Assembly: GCF_006007965.1 (NCBI RefSeq)
Contig: NZ_CP040748.1
Location: forward strand, 2,418,001 to 2,482,000
Source of the DNA: Nocardioides jishulii
GTDB lineage: Bacteria; Actinomycetota; Actinomycetes; Propionibacteriales; Nocardioidaceae
Reading direction: 5' to 3'
Length of the DNA stretch: 64,000 bases
Shown here: positions 51,216-60,274 of the stretch, piece after piece
How the letters are laid out: every line of letters starts with the position of its first letter
Numbering within the stretch: position 1 is the stretch's first letter
Position numbers and translations under genes: made by a program
Notes under the pieces: generated by a model
Told to the model about the DNA's origin: nothing
The model's input: only the letters and a program-made list of their open reading frames with translations
Databases searched by the model: none

Positions 51216-52892
51216 TCACTGCTGCAGCAGGTCGACGACCTCGCGTCGCAGCACCTTGCCCATCTGGTTGGTGGGCAGCGTCTCCACCACCACGATGCGG
51301 CGCGGCACCTTGTAGCGCGTGAGCTCGGCCCGGGCGAACGAGCGGACGTCCTCGGGATCCACGGTCTCGCCCTCGGCGGCGACCACCGCGGCGACGACCT
51401 CCTCCAAGTCCTCAATGGTGCGTACGCCCACGACGGCGGCGTCGGCCACGCTCGGGTGGCGACGCAGCACGGCCTCCACCTCGGAGGGGTAGACGTTGAA
51501 CCCCCCGGTGATGACGACCTCCTTGATACGGTCGACCACCGTGATGAAGCCGTCGGGCGCCATCGTGACGATGTCACCGGTGCGGAACCAACCGTCGTGG
51601 AAGGCGGCGGCGGTCTCCTCGGGAAGGCCGCGGTAGCCGTCGAAGACCTGGGGACCCTTGACCAGGAGCTCACCGCGCTCGCCGAGCTCCACCTCGCGGT
51701 CGAGGTTCTCGGGGTCGACGATGCGCACCTGCGTGTCGGGGAACGGAACCCCGATCGAACCCGGCCGCCGGCCCTTCGACATCGGGTTGCCGACGATCAC
51801 CGGCGAGGTCTCGGTGAGCCCGTACCCCTCGACGAGGAGCCCACCGGTGGCGGCCTCCCACCGGTCGACCAGCGGGGCGTGGAGCGGCATCGCCCCGGAG
51901 AGGGCCCACTTGATGCCGCGGATGGAGACGCCGCTGCGCTCGGCCTCGTCGACGATCCGCTGGTAGAGCGGCGGGACGGCCGGCACGAAGGACGGCACGT
52001 CGCGCTTGATCGCCTCCATCACCAGCGGGATCTCCGGCTTCGGCAGCAGCACCAGCTTGGCCGCCACCGAGAGGCCGAGCAGGACGCTGACGGTGATGCC
52101 GTAGGCGTGGAAGAGCGGCAGCGCGACCAGGACCGACTCCTGGCCCGGCACCATGCCCGAGACCCACTTCTGCCCCTGGAGGACGTTGGCCACCAGGTTG
52201 CGGTGACGCAGCGGCACGCCCTTGGGAGCGCCGGTGGTGCCGGAGGTGTAGAGCGTCAGCGCCACGTCGTCGGCGACCGGGCGGGGATGGTCGTCGGGCA
52301 GGGGCTCGTGGGCCAGCAGCTCGCGCCACGGCGTCGTCCCGGGCGCAGGCGCGTGGAGCTGGTCGCGGGCGGCGCGAGCCTTGGCGATCGGGAGCTTGAG
52401 AGCGAGGCGCTTGGTCAGTGGCAGCTCACTCGTGAGGTCGACGGCGACGACGTGCTCCAGCGCGCAGTCGTCCTTCAGCGAGCCGACGACGCCAGCGACC
52501 TTGTCCCACACGACGGCGACGCGGGCGCCGTGGTCGAGGAAGGGCCCTCGCAGCTCGGAGGCGGTGTAGAGCGGGTTGTGCTCGACGACGGTCGCGCCCA
52601 GCCGCAGCACGGCCAGGAACGCGATCACGTTCTGCGGGCAGTTGGGCATCACCAGCGCCACGTTGTCGCCCGCCCGGACCCCGAGGTCACGCAGACCCGA
52701 GGCCGCGCGGAGGACCGCGTCGTGCGTCGCGGCGTACGAGGTGATGCGTCCCATGAAGTCGAGCGCGGGGCGGTCGCCGTACGCCTCAGCCGCTGACTCG
52801 AAGAGGTCCAGCACCGTGGTGTCGCCGTACTCCAGCGTCAACGGCACGCCGGGGGCGTAGGACTGGGCCCACAGGGGGGACTCGGCACTCAT
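51216..52892 (-). CDS. fadD: Long-chain fatty-acyl-CoA synthetase (AMP-forming)
   Basis: A 558-residue ANL-superfamily enzyme: LTLYTSGTTGAPKGVPLRHRNL (P-loop, about residues 212-233), LVEGYGLTETSPVI (A5), WFRTGDIVTMAPDGFITVVDRIKEVVITGGFNVYPSEVE (A7-A8 hinge) and the C-terminal catalytic Lys region PTNQMGKVLRRE. It activates a fatty acid to acyl-CoA through an acyl-adenylate. Exact chain preference unknown. It is a single gene, divergent from the patatin gene. Confidence 0.93.
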   Translation of the reverse strand: MSAESPLWAQSYAPGVPLTLEYGDTTVLDLFESAAEAYGDRPALDFMGRITSYAATHDAVLRAASGLRDLGVRAGDNVALVMPNCPQNVIAFLAVLRLGATVVEHNPLYTASELRGPFLDHGARVAVVWDKVAGVVGSLKDDCALEHVVAVDLTSELPLTKRLALKLPIAKARAARDQLHAPAPGTTPWRELLAHEPLPDDHPRPVADDVALTLYTSGTTGAPKGVPLRHRNLVANVLQGQKWVSGMVPGQESVLVALPLFHAYGITVSVLLGLSVAAKLVLLPKPEIPLVMEAIKRDVPSFVPAVPPLYQRIVDEAERSGVSIRGIKWALSGAMPLHAPLVDRWEAATGGLLVEGYGLTETSPVIVGNPMSKGRRPGSIGVPFPDTQVRIVDPENLDREVELGERGELLVKGPQVFDGYRGLPEETAAAFHDGWFRTGDIVTMAPDGFITVVDRIKEVVITGGFNVYPSEVEAVLRRHPSVADAAVVGVRTIEDLEEVVAAVVAAEGETVDPEDVRSFARAELTRYKVPRRIVVVETLPTNQMGKVLRREVVDLLQQ

Positions 52893-52973
52893 CGATACCT
52901 TCCTGGCGCCGGCGACTCGGGGGGCCGCGCCAGAGCAAACCTACAACTGCGCCCCGATGGCTAGCATGGGGCC

Positions 52974-53993
52974 ATGACCACCGGGAAGCGCATCGCACTG
53001 GCCCTCGGCGGCGGTGGCGCGCGTGGCTACGCCCACATCGGGGTCGTGCGGGTGCTGGAGGAGCGTGGCTACGAGGTGGTCGGCATCGCCGGCACCTCGA
53101 TGGGCTCGCTCGTCGGCGCCCTGCACGCCAAGGGGGTGCTGGGCGAGTACGAACACTGGGTCAGCCGTCTCACCCAGCGCGACGTGATCCGGCTGCTCGA
53201 CCCCACCCTGCGCTCCCCCGGCGCGATCAAGGGCGACCGGGTCATGGCCCGGGTCAGCGAGCTCCTGGCGGGGGCACGCGTCGAGGACCTGCCCATGCCC
53301 TTCACCGCTGTCGCCACCGACCTGCTGGGGCGCAAGGAAGTCTGGTTCCAGGAAGGGCCGGTCGACATGGCCGTACGCGCCTCGATCGCGCTTCCGAGCT
53401 TCTTCACGCCGGTCATGCTCAACGGGCGGCTGCTGGCCGACGGCGGCCTGATGAACCCGGTGCCGATCGCACCGCTCTCCGGCCTCGACGTCGACCTCGT
53501 CGTGGCGGTCAACGTCAACGGCACGCCGGTCGGTGCGGAGCGGGTGCGTGAGTCCGCCGATCCCCGGACCGAGAGCGAGTGGCAGGAGCGTCTGCGACGC
53601 ACCGCCTCCCAGGTCTTCGACAGCGAGACCGGACGCCGCATCACCTCGTGGCTGGCGGCCCGGCGGGCCGAGACGACGCACCCCGAGATCGAGGGCGACG
53701 ACGCGACGGGCCTGCCCGCCCACGAGGAGGCCGGGGGCAGCTTCGAGGGGTTGCCCGCCGACCTGGGGATGCTGAGCGTGATGGAGCTGTCGCTCGACGC
53801 CCTGCAGAGCGTCGTCACCCGTTACCGACTCGCCAGCTATCCGCCGGACGTGATGATCACGATGCCCAAGGACATCTGCAAGACCCTCGACTTCCACCGT
53901 GCGGCCGAGATGGTGGAGGTGGGCCGGACGTACGCCGAGCGTGCGTTGGAGGCTCACGCCCAGCTCAGGGACGTACAGCCCGACCAGTACTAG
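52974..53993 (+). CDS. Patatin-like phospholipase
   Basis: A 339-residue lipid acyl hydrolase. The oxyanion glycines are LGGGGARGYAHIG (residues 10-22), the nucleophile elbow is IAGTSMGSLVG (Ser about 42) and the catalytic Asp is in LADGGLMNPVPI (about 160). There is no signal peptide. Divergent from the acyl-CoA synthetase gene (81 bp apart), which suggests coordinated lipid turnover. Confidence 0.92.
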   Translation: MTTGKRIALALGGGGARGYAHIGVVRVLEERGYEVVGIAGTSMGSLVGALHAKGVLGEYEHWVSRLTQRDVIRLLDPTLRSPGAIKGDRVMARVSELLAGARVEDLPMPFTAVATDLLGRKEVWFQEGPVDMAVRASIALPSFFTPVMLNGRLLADGGLMNPVPIAPLSGLDVDLVVAVNVNGTPVGAERVRESADPRTESEWQERLRRTASQVFDSETGRRITSWLAARRAETTHPEIEGDDATGLPAHEEAGGSFEGLPADLGMLSVMELSLDALQSVVTRYRLASYPPDVMITMPKDICKTLDFHRAAEMVEVGRTYAERALEAHAQLRDVQPDQY

Positions 53994-54045
53994 ACCGACC
54001 AGTACCGGGCTCGGGCGTTGGTCCCCGGGCGCTCCGGACGCCCGG

Positions 54046-55158
54046 CTAGGCCCTGTGGACCGGCGAAGGCAGTCTCAGGACGGCCCGCAGCCCGTTCGGC
54101 TCGTTGTCGTGCAGCTCCAGACCGCCACCGTGGGCCTCGGCCACGCTGCGTGCCACGGCGAGCCCCAACCCCCTCCCGGGACGAGCGGTCAGTCCCTCGA
54201 CGCCTCGTTCGAAGGGCATCACGAGGCGCTCACGCTCAGCGCGGGAGATGCCGGCGCCCCGGTCCTCCACGGTGACCTCGATCCCCGCGTTCGTCTGTCT
54301 GGCCGTGAGGTGCACCGGCGCGCCGGGCGGACCGTGCTGGAGCGCGTTGACCAGCAGGGCGTTGAGCGAGCGCGCGAGAAGGCGCTCGTCGACCATGGCC
54401 ATGAGGGTGGGCGGTGCCGTGACGACCACGCCGTGGCACGGCCGCTTCGCGGTGGCGTCGTCCACGCACCGCTTCAGGAGCGGGACCAGGTCGTGCTCCG
54501 CGGGATGGACGTGGCCCACCTCCTCGAGGTCGACGAGGGCGGAGACCGACCTCACGAGGTCACTCAACCGTTCGCCCGCCTCCAGGACCCGGTCGAGCGA
54601 GGTCGCCGCCCACCCCGGGAGCTGGGGAACCAGGTCCTCCAGCATCTCGGCGTGGCCGAGCAACGCCGTCAGCGGCGTGCGCAGCTCGTGGTTGACCGTC
54701 TCCACCAGCCGGTCGCGCAGTGCGTTCTGGCGCTCCACCTGCGCACGCTGCGCCGTGATGTCGTCGAAGAGGACGAACCCGCCCTGCACGGCCCCGTCCT
54801 CACCGAGCAACGGAGCACCGCGCGCCCGCAGGACGACGTGGCTGCCGTCGAGCAGCTCGACGGCCATCACCTGGTCCTGGAAGGTCTCCCCCAGTCGGGC
54901 ACGGTTGAGCGGCTCCTCGTCGCTGCGCAGCAGGCGGGAACCGTCCTCGGTGTAGACCCGGAAGTAGCGCGGAATGTCCTCGACCGGCACCGGTGAGAAG
55001 CGGTTCTGGATCAGCTCCTGCAGCCCCGGGCTCATCAGCCGCACCCGGCCCTGCGTGTCCCCCACGGCGATGGCCAGGGACGTACCGCGAAGCAGGGCCT
55101 CGAGCAGGACCCCCCTCAGGGGGTCCCGGGGCGTAGGCGTCTCCGGGGCGTCCGGCAC
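54046..55158 (-). CDS. PAS-domain sensor histidine kinase (orphan)
   Basis: A 370-residue soluble kinase. A PAS domain covers about residues 15-130 (LLEALLRGTSLAIAVGDTQGRVRLMSPGLQELI, GGFVLFDDITAQ). HisKA follows with VETVNHELRTPLTALLGHAEML (phospho-His about residue 152), then HATPase with ALLVNALQHG, VEDRGAGISRAER and GLGLAVARSVAEAHGG. No membrane segment. No response regulator gene is adjacent, so its partner is unknown. Confidence 0.92.
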   Translation of the reverse strand: MPDAPETPTPRDPLRGVLLEALLRGTSLAIAVGDTQGRVRLMSPGLQELIQNRFSPVPVEDIPRYFRVYTEDGSRLLRSDEEPLNRARLGETFQDQVMAVELLDGSHVVLRARGAPLLGEDGAVQGGFVLFDDITAQRAQVERQNALRDRLVETVNHELRTPLTALLGHAEMLEDLVPQLPGWAATSLDRVLEAGERLSDLVRSVSALVDLEEVGHVHPAEHDLVPLLKRCVDDATAKRPCHGVVVTAPPTLMAMVDERLLARSLNALLVNALQHGPPGAPVHLTARQTNAGIEVTVEDRGAGISRAERERLVMPFERGVEGLTARPGRGLGLAVARSVAEAHGGGLELHDNEPNGLRAVLRLPSPVHRA

Positions 55159-55227
55159 ACGACCTCCCTACCACGCATCGAGGATGCGTTCACTCGGCGA
55201 CGCAGGCGCGCGGGTGGCGCCCGCGCC

Positions 55228-55521
55228 TCACTTCTCCTGCAGCGACCGGTGGTTGCGGATGACCTGCTCGATGATCAGGCCGAGGATCTTCTCCGCGAAC
55301 TGCGGGTCGAGCCCGGAGCTCTCCGCCAGGCCGCGCAGGCGCTTGATCTGGTACTCCTCACGCGCCGGGTCAGCCGGCGGCATCGCGGCCGAGGCCTTGA
55401 GCTCACCGACCCGCTGGGTGCACTTGAAGCGCTCCGCGAGGAGGTGGACCAGTGCTGCGTCCAGGTTGTCGATGCTCGCGCGCAGGCGACCCAGTTCGGC
55501 GAGGGCTTTCTCGTCGGTCAT
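55228..55521 (-). CDS. Chorismate mutase (AroQ fold)
   Basis: A 97-residue AroQ-type domain: LGRLRASIDNLDAALVHLLAERFKCTQRVGELKA with the catalytic Arg and Lys, then DPAREEYQIKRLRGLAESSGLDPQFAEKILGLIIEQVIRNH. It converts chorismate to prephenate for Phe and Tyr. Length and sequence match the gene annotated as chorismate mutase in many actinobacteria; in mycobacteria the weak intracellular enzyme is stimulated by DAHP synthase. The first ATG at 55533 adds four residues; the start is not decided by a ribosome site. Confidence 0.92.
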   Translation of the reverse strand: MTDEKALAELGRLRASIDNLDAALVHLLAERFKCTQRVGELKASAAMPPADPAREEYQIKRLRGLAESSGLDPQFAEKILGLIIEQVIRNHRSLQEK

Positions 55522-55585
55522 GGGGCAATGCAAACAGGGGTCCGGTGACGGTTCGGCACCGGGGCCACGTCGCGGACGCCCGGGC

Positions 55586-55617
55586 GCGACGCCCTGACCC
55601 GGGGGTCAGGGCGTCGC
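55586..55617 (-). terminator. Terminator of the MaoC-like gene
   Basis: GCGACGCCCTGACCC (55586-55600) pairs perfectly with GGGTCAGGGCGTCGC (55603-55617), a 15-bp stem (13 bp with a 6-base loop). It lies 20 bp beyond the MaoC-like gene stop on the minus strand. Confidence 0.8.
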
Positions 55618-55637
55618 CGCCTCGCGGGACCGTGCGG

Positions 55638-56672
55638 TCAGCGCGGGACGAGGGCCCAGAGGTCGAGGTCGAGCAGGACGTCGGGGGCGTACTTGCCGTC
55701 CTCGCCCCGCAGGGTCATCGACTCGTCCCGACCGCGGGTCGCGACCAGGCGCAGACGCAGCGCGCCGACGCCCGGCGCGGACGTCTCGGCCTTGTCGAGG
55801 ACCTCGGACCAGGCGTACACGGTGTCACCGGCAAAGGCGGGGGACGCGTGGGCGCCGGCGTTGATGGCGGCGATCAGCTGGGCGTTGGCCAGACCGTTGA
55901 AGGAGAGCGCACGGGCCATCGAGATGATGTGGCCCCCGTAGATGAGGCGCTTGCCGTCAGGGCGTGCCTCGGTGTTGAAGTGCACCTTGGCCGTGTTCTG
56001 CCACAACCGGGTGGCCATCATGTGCTCGGCGTCGGTGAGCGTCACGCCGTCGACGTGGTCGATCTTCTCGCCCACCTCGTAGTCGTCGAAGCGGTGGGGC
56101 TCGCCGGCCGCGGTGAAGTCGTAGTCGCGGAAGTCCAGCCCTTCCGGGACAACCAGGTCGGCGACGTCGACGACCTGGGCCAGCTCCGGCACCACCGTCT
56201 CGGGAGCCGGGGCGGAGGCGTCGCGCTTGTGGACCATGACCCAGCGGACCCACTCGACAGCGACCTCGTCCCGCTGGTTGGTCGCGGTGGAGCGCACGTG
56301 GACGACGCCCGTCCTGCCGTTGGAGTTCTGCTTGAGGCCGATCACCTCGGACTTCGTGGTCAGGGTGTCACCGGCGACCACGGGCTCGAGGAAACGGCAC
56401 TCCGCGTAGCCCAGGTTGGCCACCGCGTTGAGCGAGATGTCCGGCACCGTCTTGCCGAAGCCGATGTGGAAGGCGATCAGCTCCTCCACGGGGGCGCCGC
56501 GCAGCCCGACGGACGCTGCGAACTCGGCGGACGACGGGAGCGCGAACCGGGTCGGGTAGAGGGCGCCGTAGAGCGCGCGGTCCCCCTCGGTGACGGTCCG
56601 CGGAGTCGCGTGCTCGATCACCTGACCGACGGTGAAGTCCTCGAAGAAGTTGCCTGCATTGGTCTTGGCCAT
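55638..56672 (-). CDS. mch: MaoC-family double-hotdog hydratase, mesaconyl-CoA hydratase-like
   Basis: A 344-residue protein with two hotdog halves. The N-terminal half begins KTNAGNFFEDFTVGQVIEHATPRTVTEGD, which matches mesaconyl-CoA hydratase of the ethylmalonyl-CoA pathway (KTNPGNFFEDF...ATPRT-TEGD). The second half has FDDYEVGEKIDHVDGVTLTDAEHMMATRLWQNTAKVHFN with the hydratase D-x-H-type residues. That pathway replenishes C4 units during growth on acetate. No other pathway gene is in the window. A related beta-methylmalyl-CoA dehydratase activity is possible. Alternative start at 56681. Confidence 0.8.
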   Translation of the reverse strand: MAKTNAGNFFEDFTVGQVIEHATPRTVTEGDRALYGALYPTRFALPSSAEFAASVGLRGAPVEELIAFHIGFGKTVPDISLNAVANLGYAECRFLEPVVAGDTLTTKSEVIGLKQNSNGRTGVVHVRSTATNQRDEVAVEWVRWVMVHKRDASAPAPETVVPELAQVVDVADLVVPEGLDFRDYDFTAAGEPHRFDDYEVGEKIDHVDGVTLTDAEHMMATRLWQNTAKVHFNTEARPDGKRLIYGGHIISMARALSFNGLANAQLIAAINAGAHASPAFAGDTVYAWSEVLDKAETSAPGVGALRLRLVATRGRDESMTLRGEDGKYAPDVLLDLDLWALVPR

Positions 56673-56786
56673 GGCCGACATTGTGCCGAAGCGCCCCGGC
56701 CCGCCATGCGGGTGTGCCTGACGTCCCACTCCGCGGGCAGCTCGCCGACGCCGGGAGCCGTGGCCGCGCTGCGTATGCTGGCGCGC

Positions 56787-58121
56787 ATGAGTTGGGTCCT
56801 GTCGACGCCTGCAGCATCGCTCGTCCTCGAGGTCCTGGAACCGACCGTCGACGGGGCCGTCATCGCGCTGCCCTACCGGATCGTCCACCGTGAGACCGAC
56901 GAGTCGGTCGAGTTCACCGAACGCGTCACCCTCCCGGGTGACTCCACGGTGACGCCCTCCGTCCGGCTGCTCCGCCTGCTGGCCCTCGCCGCGGCGCCGA
57001 GCTACTACAAGACCTGCATCCCCGCCACCGTGCGCGTGCCGAGCGGGCTGACCCAGGTCGAGCGCGACTTCCTGGTCGAGGTGGTGGCCCACGGCCTGGG
57101 CGAGTTCGCCTACCGCAACCAGGTGCCGCAGGCCCTGCGGCCAGGCGTCGAGGCCCCGCCACTCCCCGAGCCCGAGCCGCACGCGTCCGTCGCCCACGAC
57201 CCGGTCCGTCCGCTCGTCGCCGTCGGTGGCGGCAAGGACTCCATCGTCACCATCGAGTCGCTGCGGGGCATGGGCGTCACCCCGACCCTCTTCTCGGTCA
57301 ACTCGTACGCCCCGATCGAGGCGACCGCCCGGACGGCCGAGCTTCCTTTGGTGGTGGCCCGCCGCGCGCTGGACCCGCTGCTCTTCGAGCTCAACGCTGC
57401 TGGCGCGCTCAACGGCCACGTGCCCGTCACGGCCGTCAACTCGGTGATCGGGCTGCTGACGGCCGAGCGGCTCGGACTGGACGCCGTGGTCTTCTCCAAC
57501 GAGGCGTCGTCGTCCTTCGGCAACATCACGTGGGAGGGCATCGAGGTCAACCACCAGTGGTCGAAGGGCATCGACTTCGAGCGCCTCCTCGCCCACGCCT
57601 CGGCCGGTGCCGGCGTGCGCTACTTCTCGTTCCTGCGCCCGCTGACCGAGCTCGCGATCATGCGCCGCTTCGGTGCCCTCACCGGCTACCACTCGGTCTT
57701 CACCAGCTGCAACCGCGCCTTCCACCTCGACGAGTCCCGGCGTCGGCTGTGGTGCGGCGAGTGCCCGAAGTGCCACTTCGTCTTCCTGTGCCTCTCGCCC
57801 TTCATGGGCCGCGAGGCGCTCCAGGGCATCTTCGGGGGACGTGACCTCTTCGCCGACCCGGACCAGCGCGAAGGCTTCCTGGAGCTGCTCAACGCCGACG
57901 GTCGGATGAAGCCGTTCGAGTGCGTGGGCGAGCCTGACGAGTGCCGCGCAGCGTTGACCCTGGTCAGCCGGCACCCCGAGTGGGAGGGCCACCCGTTCTT
58001 CACCGACCCGGCCGTCGCTGCCTGCCTCGTCGACGAGGCAGGCGTCGAGTCGGCCTTCGGCTTCAGCGACGACCACCTGCTGCCCGCCTCCTACGAGAAG
58101 GCAGCACGTGAGGTTCTCTGA
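56787..58121 (+). CDS. murL: UDP-MurNAc-L-Ala-L-Glu epimerase MurL
   Basis: A 444-residue protein of the MurL family. It inverts the terminal L-Glu of UDP-MurNAc-L-Ala-L-Glu to D-Glu using ATP, in place of a glutamate racemase. Visible: LVAVGGGKDSIVTIESLRGMGV (about residues 144-165; PP-loop-like ATP site), AVVFSNEASSSFGNITWEGIEVNHQWSKG (about 230-258), FTSCNRAF and RLWCGECPKCHFVFL with a CxxC metal-like knuckle (about 310-330). It overlaps the murD2 start by 14 bp, the expected partner. ATG at 56787 is chosen; no strong ribosome site. Confidence 0.88.
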   Translation: MSWVLSTPAASLVLEVLEPTVDGAVIALPYRIVHRETDESVEFTERVTLPGDSTVTPSVRLLRLLALAAAPSYYKTCIPATVRVPSGLTQVERDFLVEVVAHGLGEFAYRNQVPQALRPGVEAPPLPEPEPHASVAHDPVRPLVAVGGGKDSIVTIESLRGMGVTPTLFSVNSYAPIEATARTAELPLVVARRALDPLLFELNAAGALNGHVPVTAVNSVIGLLTAERLGLDAVVFSNEASSSFGNITWEGIEVNHQWSKGIDFERLLAHASAGAGVRYFSFLRPLTELAIMRRFGALTGYHSVFTSCNRAFHLDESRRRLWCGECPKCHFVFLCLSPFMGREALQGIFGGRDLFADPDQREGFLELLNADGRMKPFECVGEPDECRAALTLVSRHPEWEGHPFFTDPAVAACLVDEAGVESAFGFSDDHLLPASYEKAAREVL

Positions 58122-59415
58122 CCTCTCAGGGCGTCGCGTCGTCGTCTGGGGCTTCGGACGCGAGGGCGCCTCCGTCACCGAGCACCTGCGCGACCTCGGG
58201 GTCGACGTCGGCGTCGCCGAGCCCGACCGGGTCCAGGGTCCGCACCCCGACCTGGCCTACGGCGAGGAGGGGCGTACGCGTCTGCTCGCCGCCGACGTGG
58301 TGGTGAAGTCGCCCGGCGTCCCCGTCGTGCACCCCCTCCACCGTGAGCTGGTCGCGGCAGGCACCCCGGTCACCAGCCTCACCGACCTCTGGCTCAACGA
58401 CAACGCCGAGCGCGTGGTCGCGGTGACCGGCACCAAGGGCAAGTCGACCACCGCCAGCCTCCTGCACCACCTCCTCGCTGCGGCCGGACTGCGCTCCTCG
58501 CTGCGCGGCAACATCGGCACCAGCGTGCTGGCCGAGACCGACCCGCCCGCCGAGGTCGTGGTCATGGAGCTCTCCAGCTACCAGGCCCAGTCGCTGACCC
58601 GCTCGCCGCGCGTCGTCGCGGTGACCTCGCTCTTCCCTGAGCACCTCACCTGGCACGGATCCCTCGAGGCGTACTTCCACGACAAGCTCAACGCGGTGGC
58701 TCACGGGCCCGAGGTCGTGGTGGTGCCGGCGGAGGCTCCCGAGGTCGTACGCCGCGTGCGCGAGCGCGTCTCGCCCGGCACCGAGGTGCTGCTCACCGAC
58801 GCCGATGGCGTCCACGTCGACGAGGCCGGCGACGTGGTGTGGCCCGACGGCACCCGGGTGGCCGCCCCCGACCTCCCGCTGCCGGGTCGTCACCACGCCG
58901 CCAACATCGCGGTGGCCCTGCGGCTCGCCGGTCTCTTCGACATCGCACCCACCACCCTCGCGGCCGCGTTGCGCACCTTCGCCCCGCTGCCGCACCGCAT
59001 GGAGCCGGTGCCGTCCGGCGACGAGCGGCGCTGGATCGACGACAGCCTGGCCACCGCCCCGGAGGCCGTCGTGGCCTCGCTCGCATCGTTGCCGGGCGAG
59101 CGGATCTCCGTCGTCGTCGGCGGTGAGGACCGCGGCCTGGACTTCTCACCGCTGCTCTCGCACCTGCGCTCCCACCCCGAGCTGGTGGTGCTGCTGGTGG
59201 GGCCGGCCGGAGCCCGGATCTCTGCGGAGGCCCCGGACCTGGGCGCCCACCTCTTCGACTCCTTCGGCGAGGCGGTGACCTGGGCCGGCTCGGCGGCCAA
59301 CCCGGCCCGCGTCGTGCTGCTCTCCCCCGGGGCCCCGAGCTACGACGAGTTCGCCGACTACACCGAGCGCTCCGCCGCGTTCCGCGCTGCGGCGCTGGCC
59401 GCGGACGGACGCTGA
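58108..59415 (+). CDS. murD2: UDP-MurNAc-L-Ala--L-Glu ligase MurD2
   Basis: A 435-residue Mur ligase of the MurD class: VVVWGFGREGASVTEHL N-terminal Rossmann domain, the ATP P-loop AVTGTKGKSTTASLLHHLL (about 105-123), LRGNIGTSVL, ELSSYQAQSL and the FAPLPHRMEPV region. Its gene lies directly behind murL, with overlapping frames, so it should be MurD2, which adds L-Glu rather than D-Glu to UDP-MurNAc-L-Ala. The carbamylated Lys position is in YFHDKLNAV. The GTG at 58108 gives VRFSDLSGRRVVV. Confidence 0.9.
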   Translation: MRFSDLSGRRVVVWGFGREGASVTEHLRDLGVDVGVAEPDRVQGPHPDLAYGEEGRTRLLAADVVVKSPGVPVVHPLHRELVAAGTPVTSLTDLWLNDNAERVVAVTGTKGKSTTASLLHHLLAAAGLRSSLRGNIGTSVLAETDPPAEVVVMELSSYQAQSLTRSPRVVAVTSLFPEHLTWHGSLEAYFHDKLNAVAHGPEVVVVPAEAPEVVRRVRERVSPGTEVLLTDADGVHVDEAGDVVWPDGTRVAAPDLPLPGRHHAANIAVALRLAGLFDIAPTTLAAALRTFAPLPHRMEPVPSGDERRWIDDSLATAPEAVVASLASLPGERISVVVGGEDRGLDFSPLLSHLRSHPELVVLLVGPAGARISAEAPDLGAHLFDSFGEAVTWAGSAANPARVVLLSPGAPSYDEFADYTERSAAFRAAALAADGR

Positions 59416-59425
59416 GCCTCCGACC

Positions 59426-60268
59426 GTGAACGCCGCGACCCCGTCTCCCGGGGCGGCACGCACCTGGGTCGACGGGGTCGAGGTGACGTGCGACGCGGAC
59501 GCCTGGGACCGTCGGGTGGCGAGTTTCCTCGGCTTCGGTTTCCGGCTGGTGCTGCCGGGTGGACCGGTGCGTCCCCGGGCCGCCGCGCACGCACGGGCGC
59601 AGGTCACCCGGCTCGCCGCGCTGCTCGACGCCGAGGTCGACGAGCAGCCGTGGCCGACCCTGCTCGAGGAGGAGCGGGAGTCGTCAGGCGCTGTGGAGGT
59701 CGTGGGCGGGTGGGAGCACCGGTTCCGACAGCCTCCCGGGGCTTGCAGCACCCGCGTCACCGAGCTGAGTGGGCCGACGGGCGCGGCACGGCTGCCGGGC
59801 GTTCGGACTGCTCGCGGTGTCGAGCTGCCGTGGTCGGTCAACGAGCACTCGCCCACGGTGGGGCTGCCGATGGTCTCCTCCCACGGCGCCGCGCGCGCCC
59901 GCCGCACGCTGGCCGACGGAGAGGTGGGCCTGTGGCGCAACACCGCAGGCCAGCTGGTCGACACCACCGCCGGGACGCCCCTGGTGCTGACCGCGGCAGG
60001 GTGGACGACCCCCGGGAAGCGCTCCGGTGCCGTGTGGCACCACGTCGCTGACCGCGTACGCCTCGGGCTGGGCGCCCAGGACCGTCACCCGACGCCGGAC
60101 GAGGTGCTGGCGGTGGTGTGCGTCGACCCCGTGGGCTCGACCACGAGGCTCCTCGACCCCGGTCAGCGCGCCGATGACCGGGCAGCCGACGACCCGGCAG
60201 CCGACGACCAGGCAGCCGACGCCGTCGCCGAGCTCTCGGCGCAGGTGTCGAAGGTGCTCCGGGGCTGA
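59426..60268 (+). CDS. Conserved hypothetical, possibly aminotransferase class IV-like
   Basis: A 280-residue protein, 10 bp after murD2. The segment VGLPMVSSHGAARARRTLADGEVGLWRNTAGQLVDTTAGTPLVLTAAGWTTP has the order of the class IV aminotransferase PLP domain (K-x-hydrophobic, N/G-x-V-x-E-T/D-x-x-x), but the catalytic Lys and most signature residues are not clear, so it may be non-catalytic. The C-terminus has a short repeated DDRAADDPAADDQAAD tail. Position suggests co-transcription with murL-murD2. The function is unknown. Confidence 0.6.
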   Translation: MNAATPSPGAARTWVDGVEVTCDADAWDRRVASFLGFGFRLVLPGGPVRPRAAAHARAQVTRLAALLDAEVDEQPWPTLLEEERESSGAVEVVGGWEHRFRQPPGACSTRVTELSGPTGAARLPGVRTARGVELPWSVNEHSPTVGLPMVSSHGAARARRTLADGEVGLWRNTAGQLVDTTAGTPLVLTAAGWTTPGKRSGAVWHHVADRVRLGLGAQDRHPTPDEVLAVVCVDPVGSTTRLLDPGQRADDRAADDPAADDQAADAVAELSAQVSKVLRG

Positions 60269-60274
60269 CCCGCG

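Noticed and set aside
55638..58178. 846-codon frame that would fuse the MaoC-like protein with sequence opposite murL
   Set aside because: Only the part from 56672 downwards is family sequence; the upstream half is antisense to MurL.
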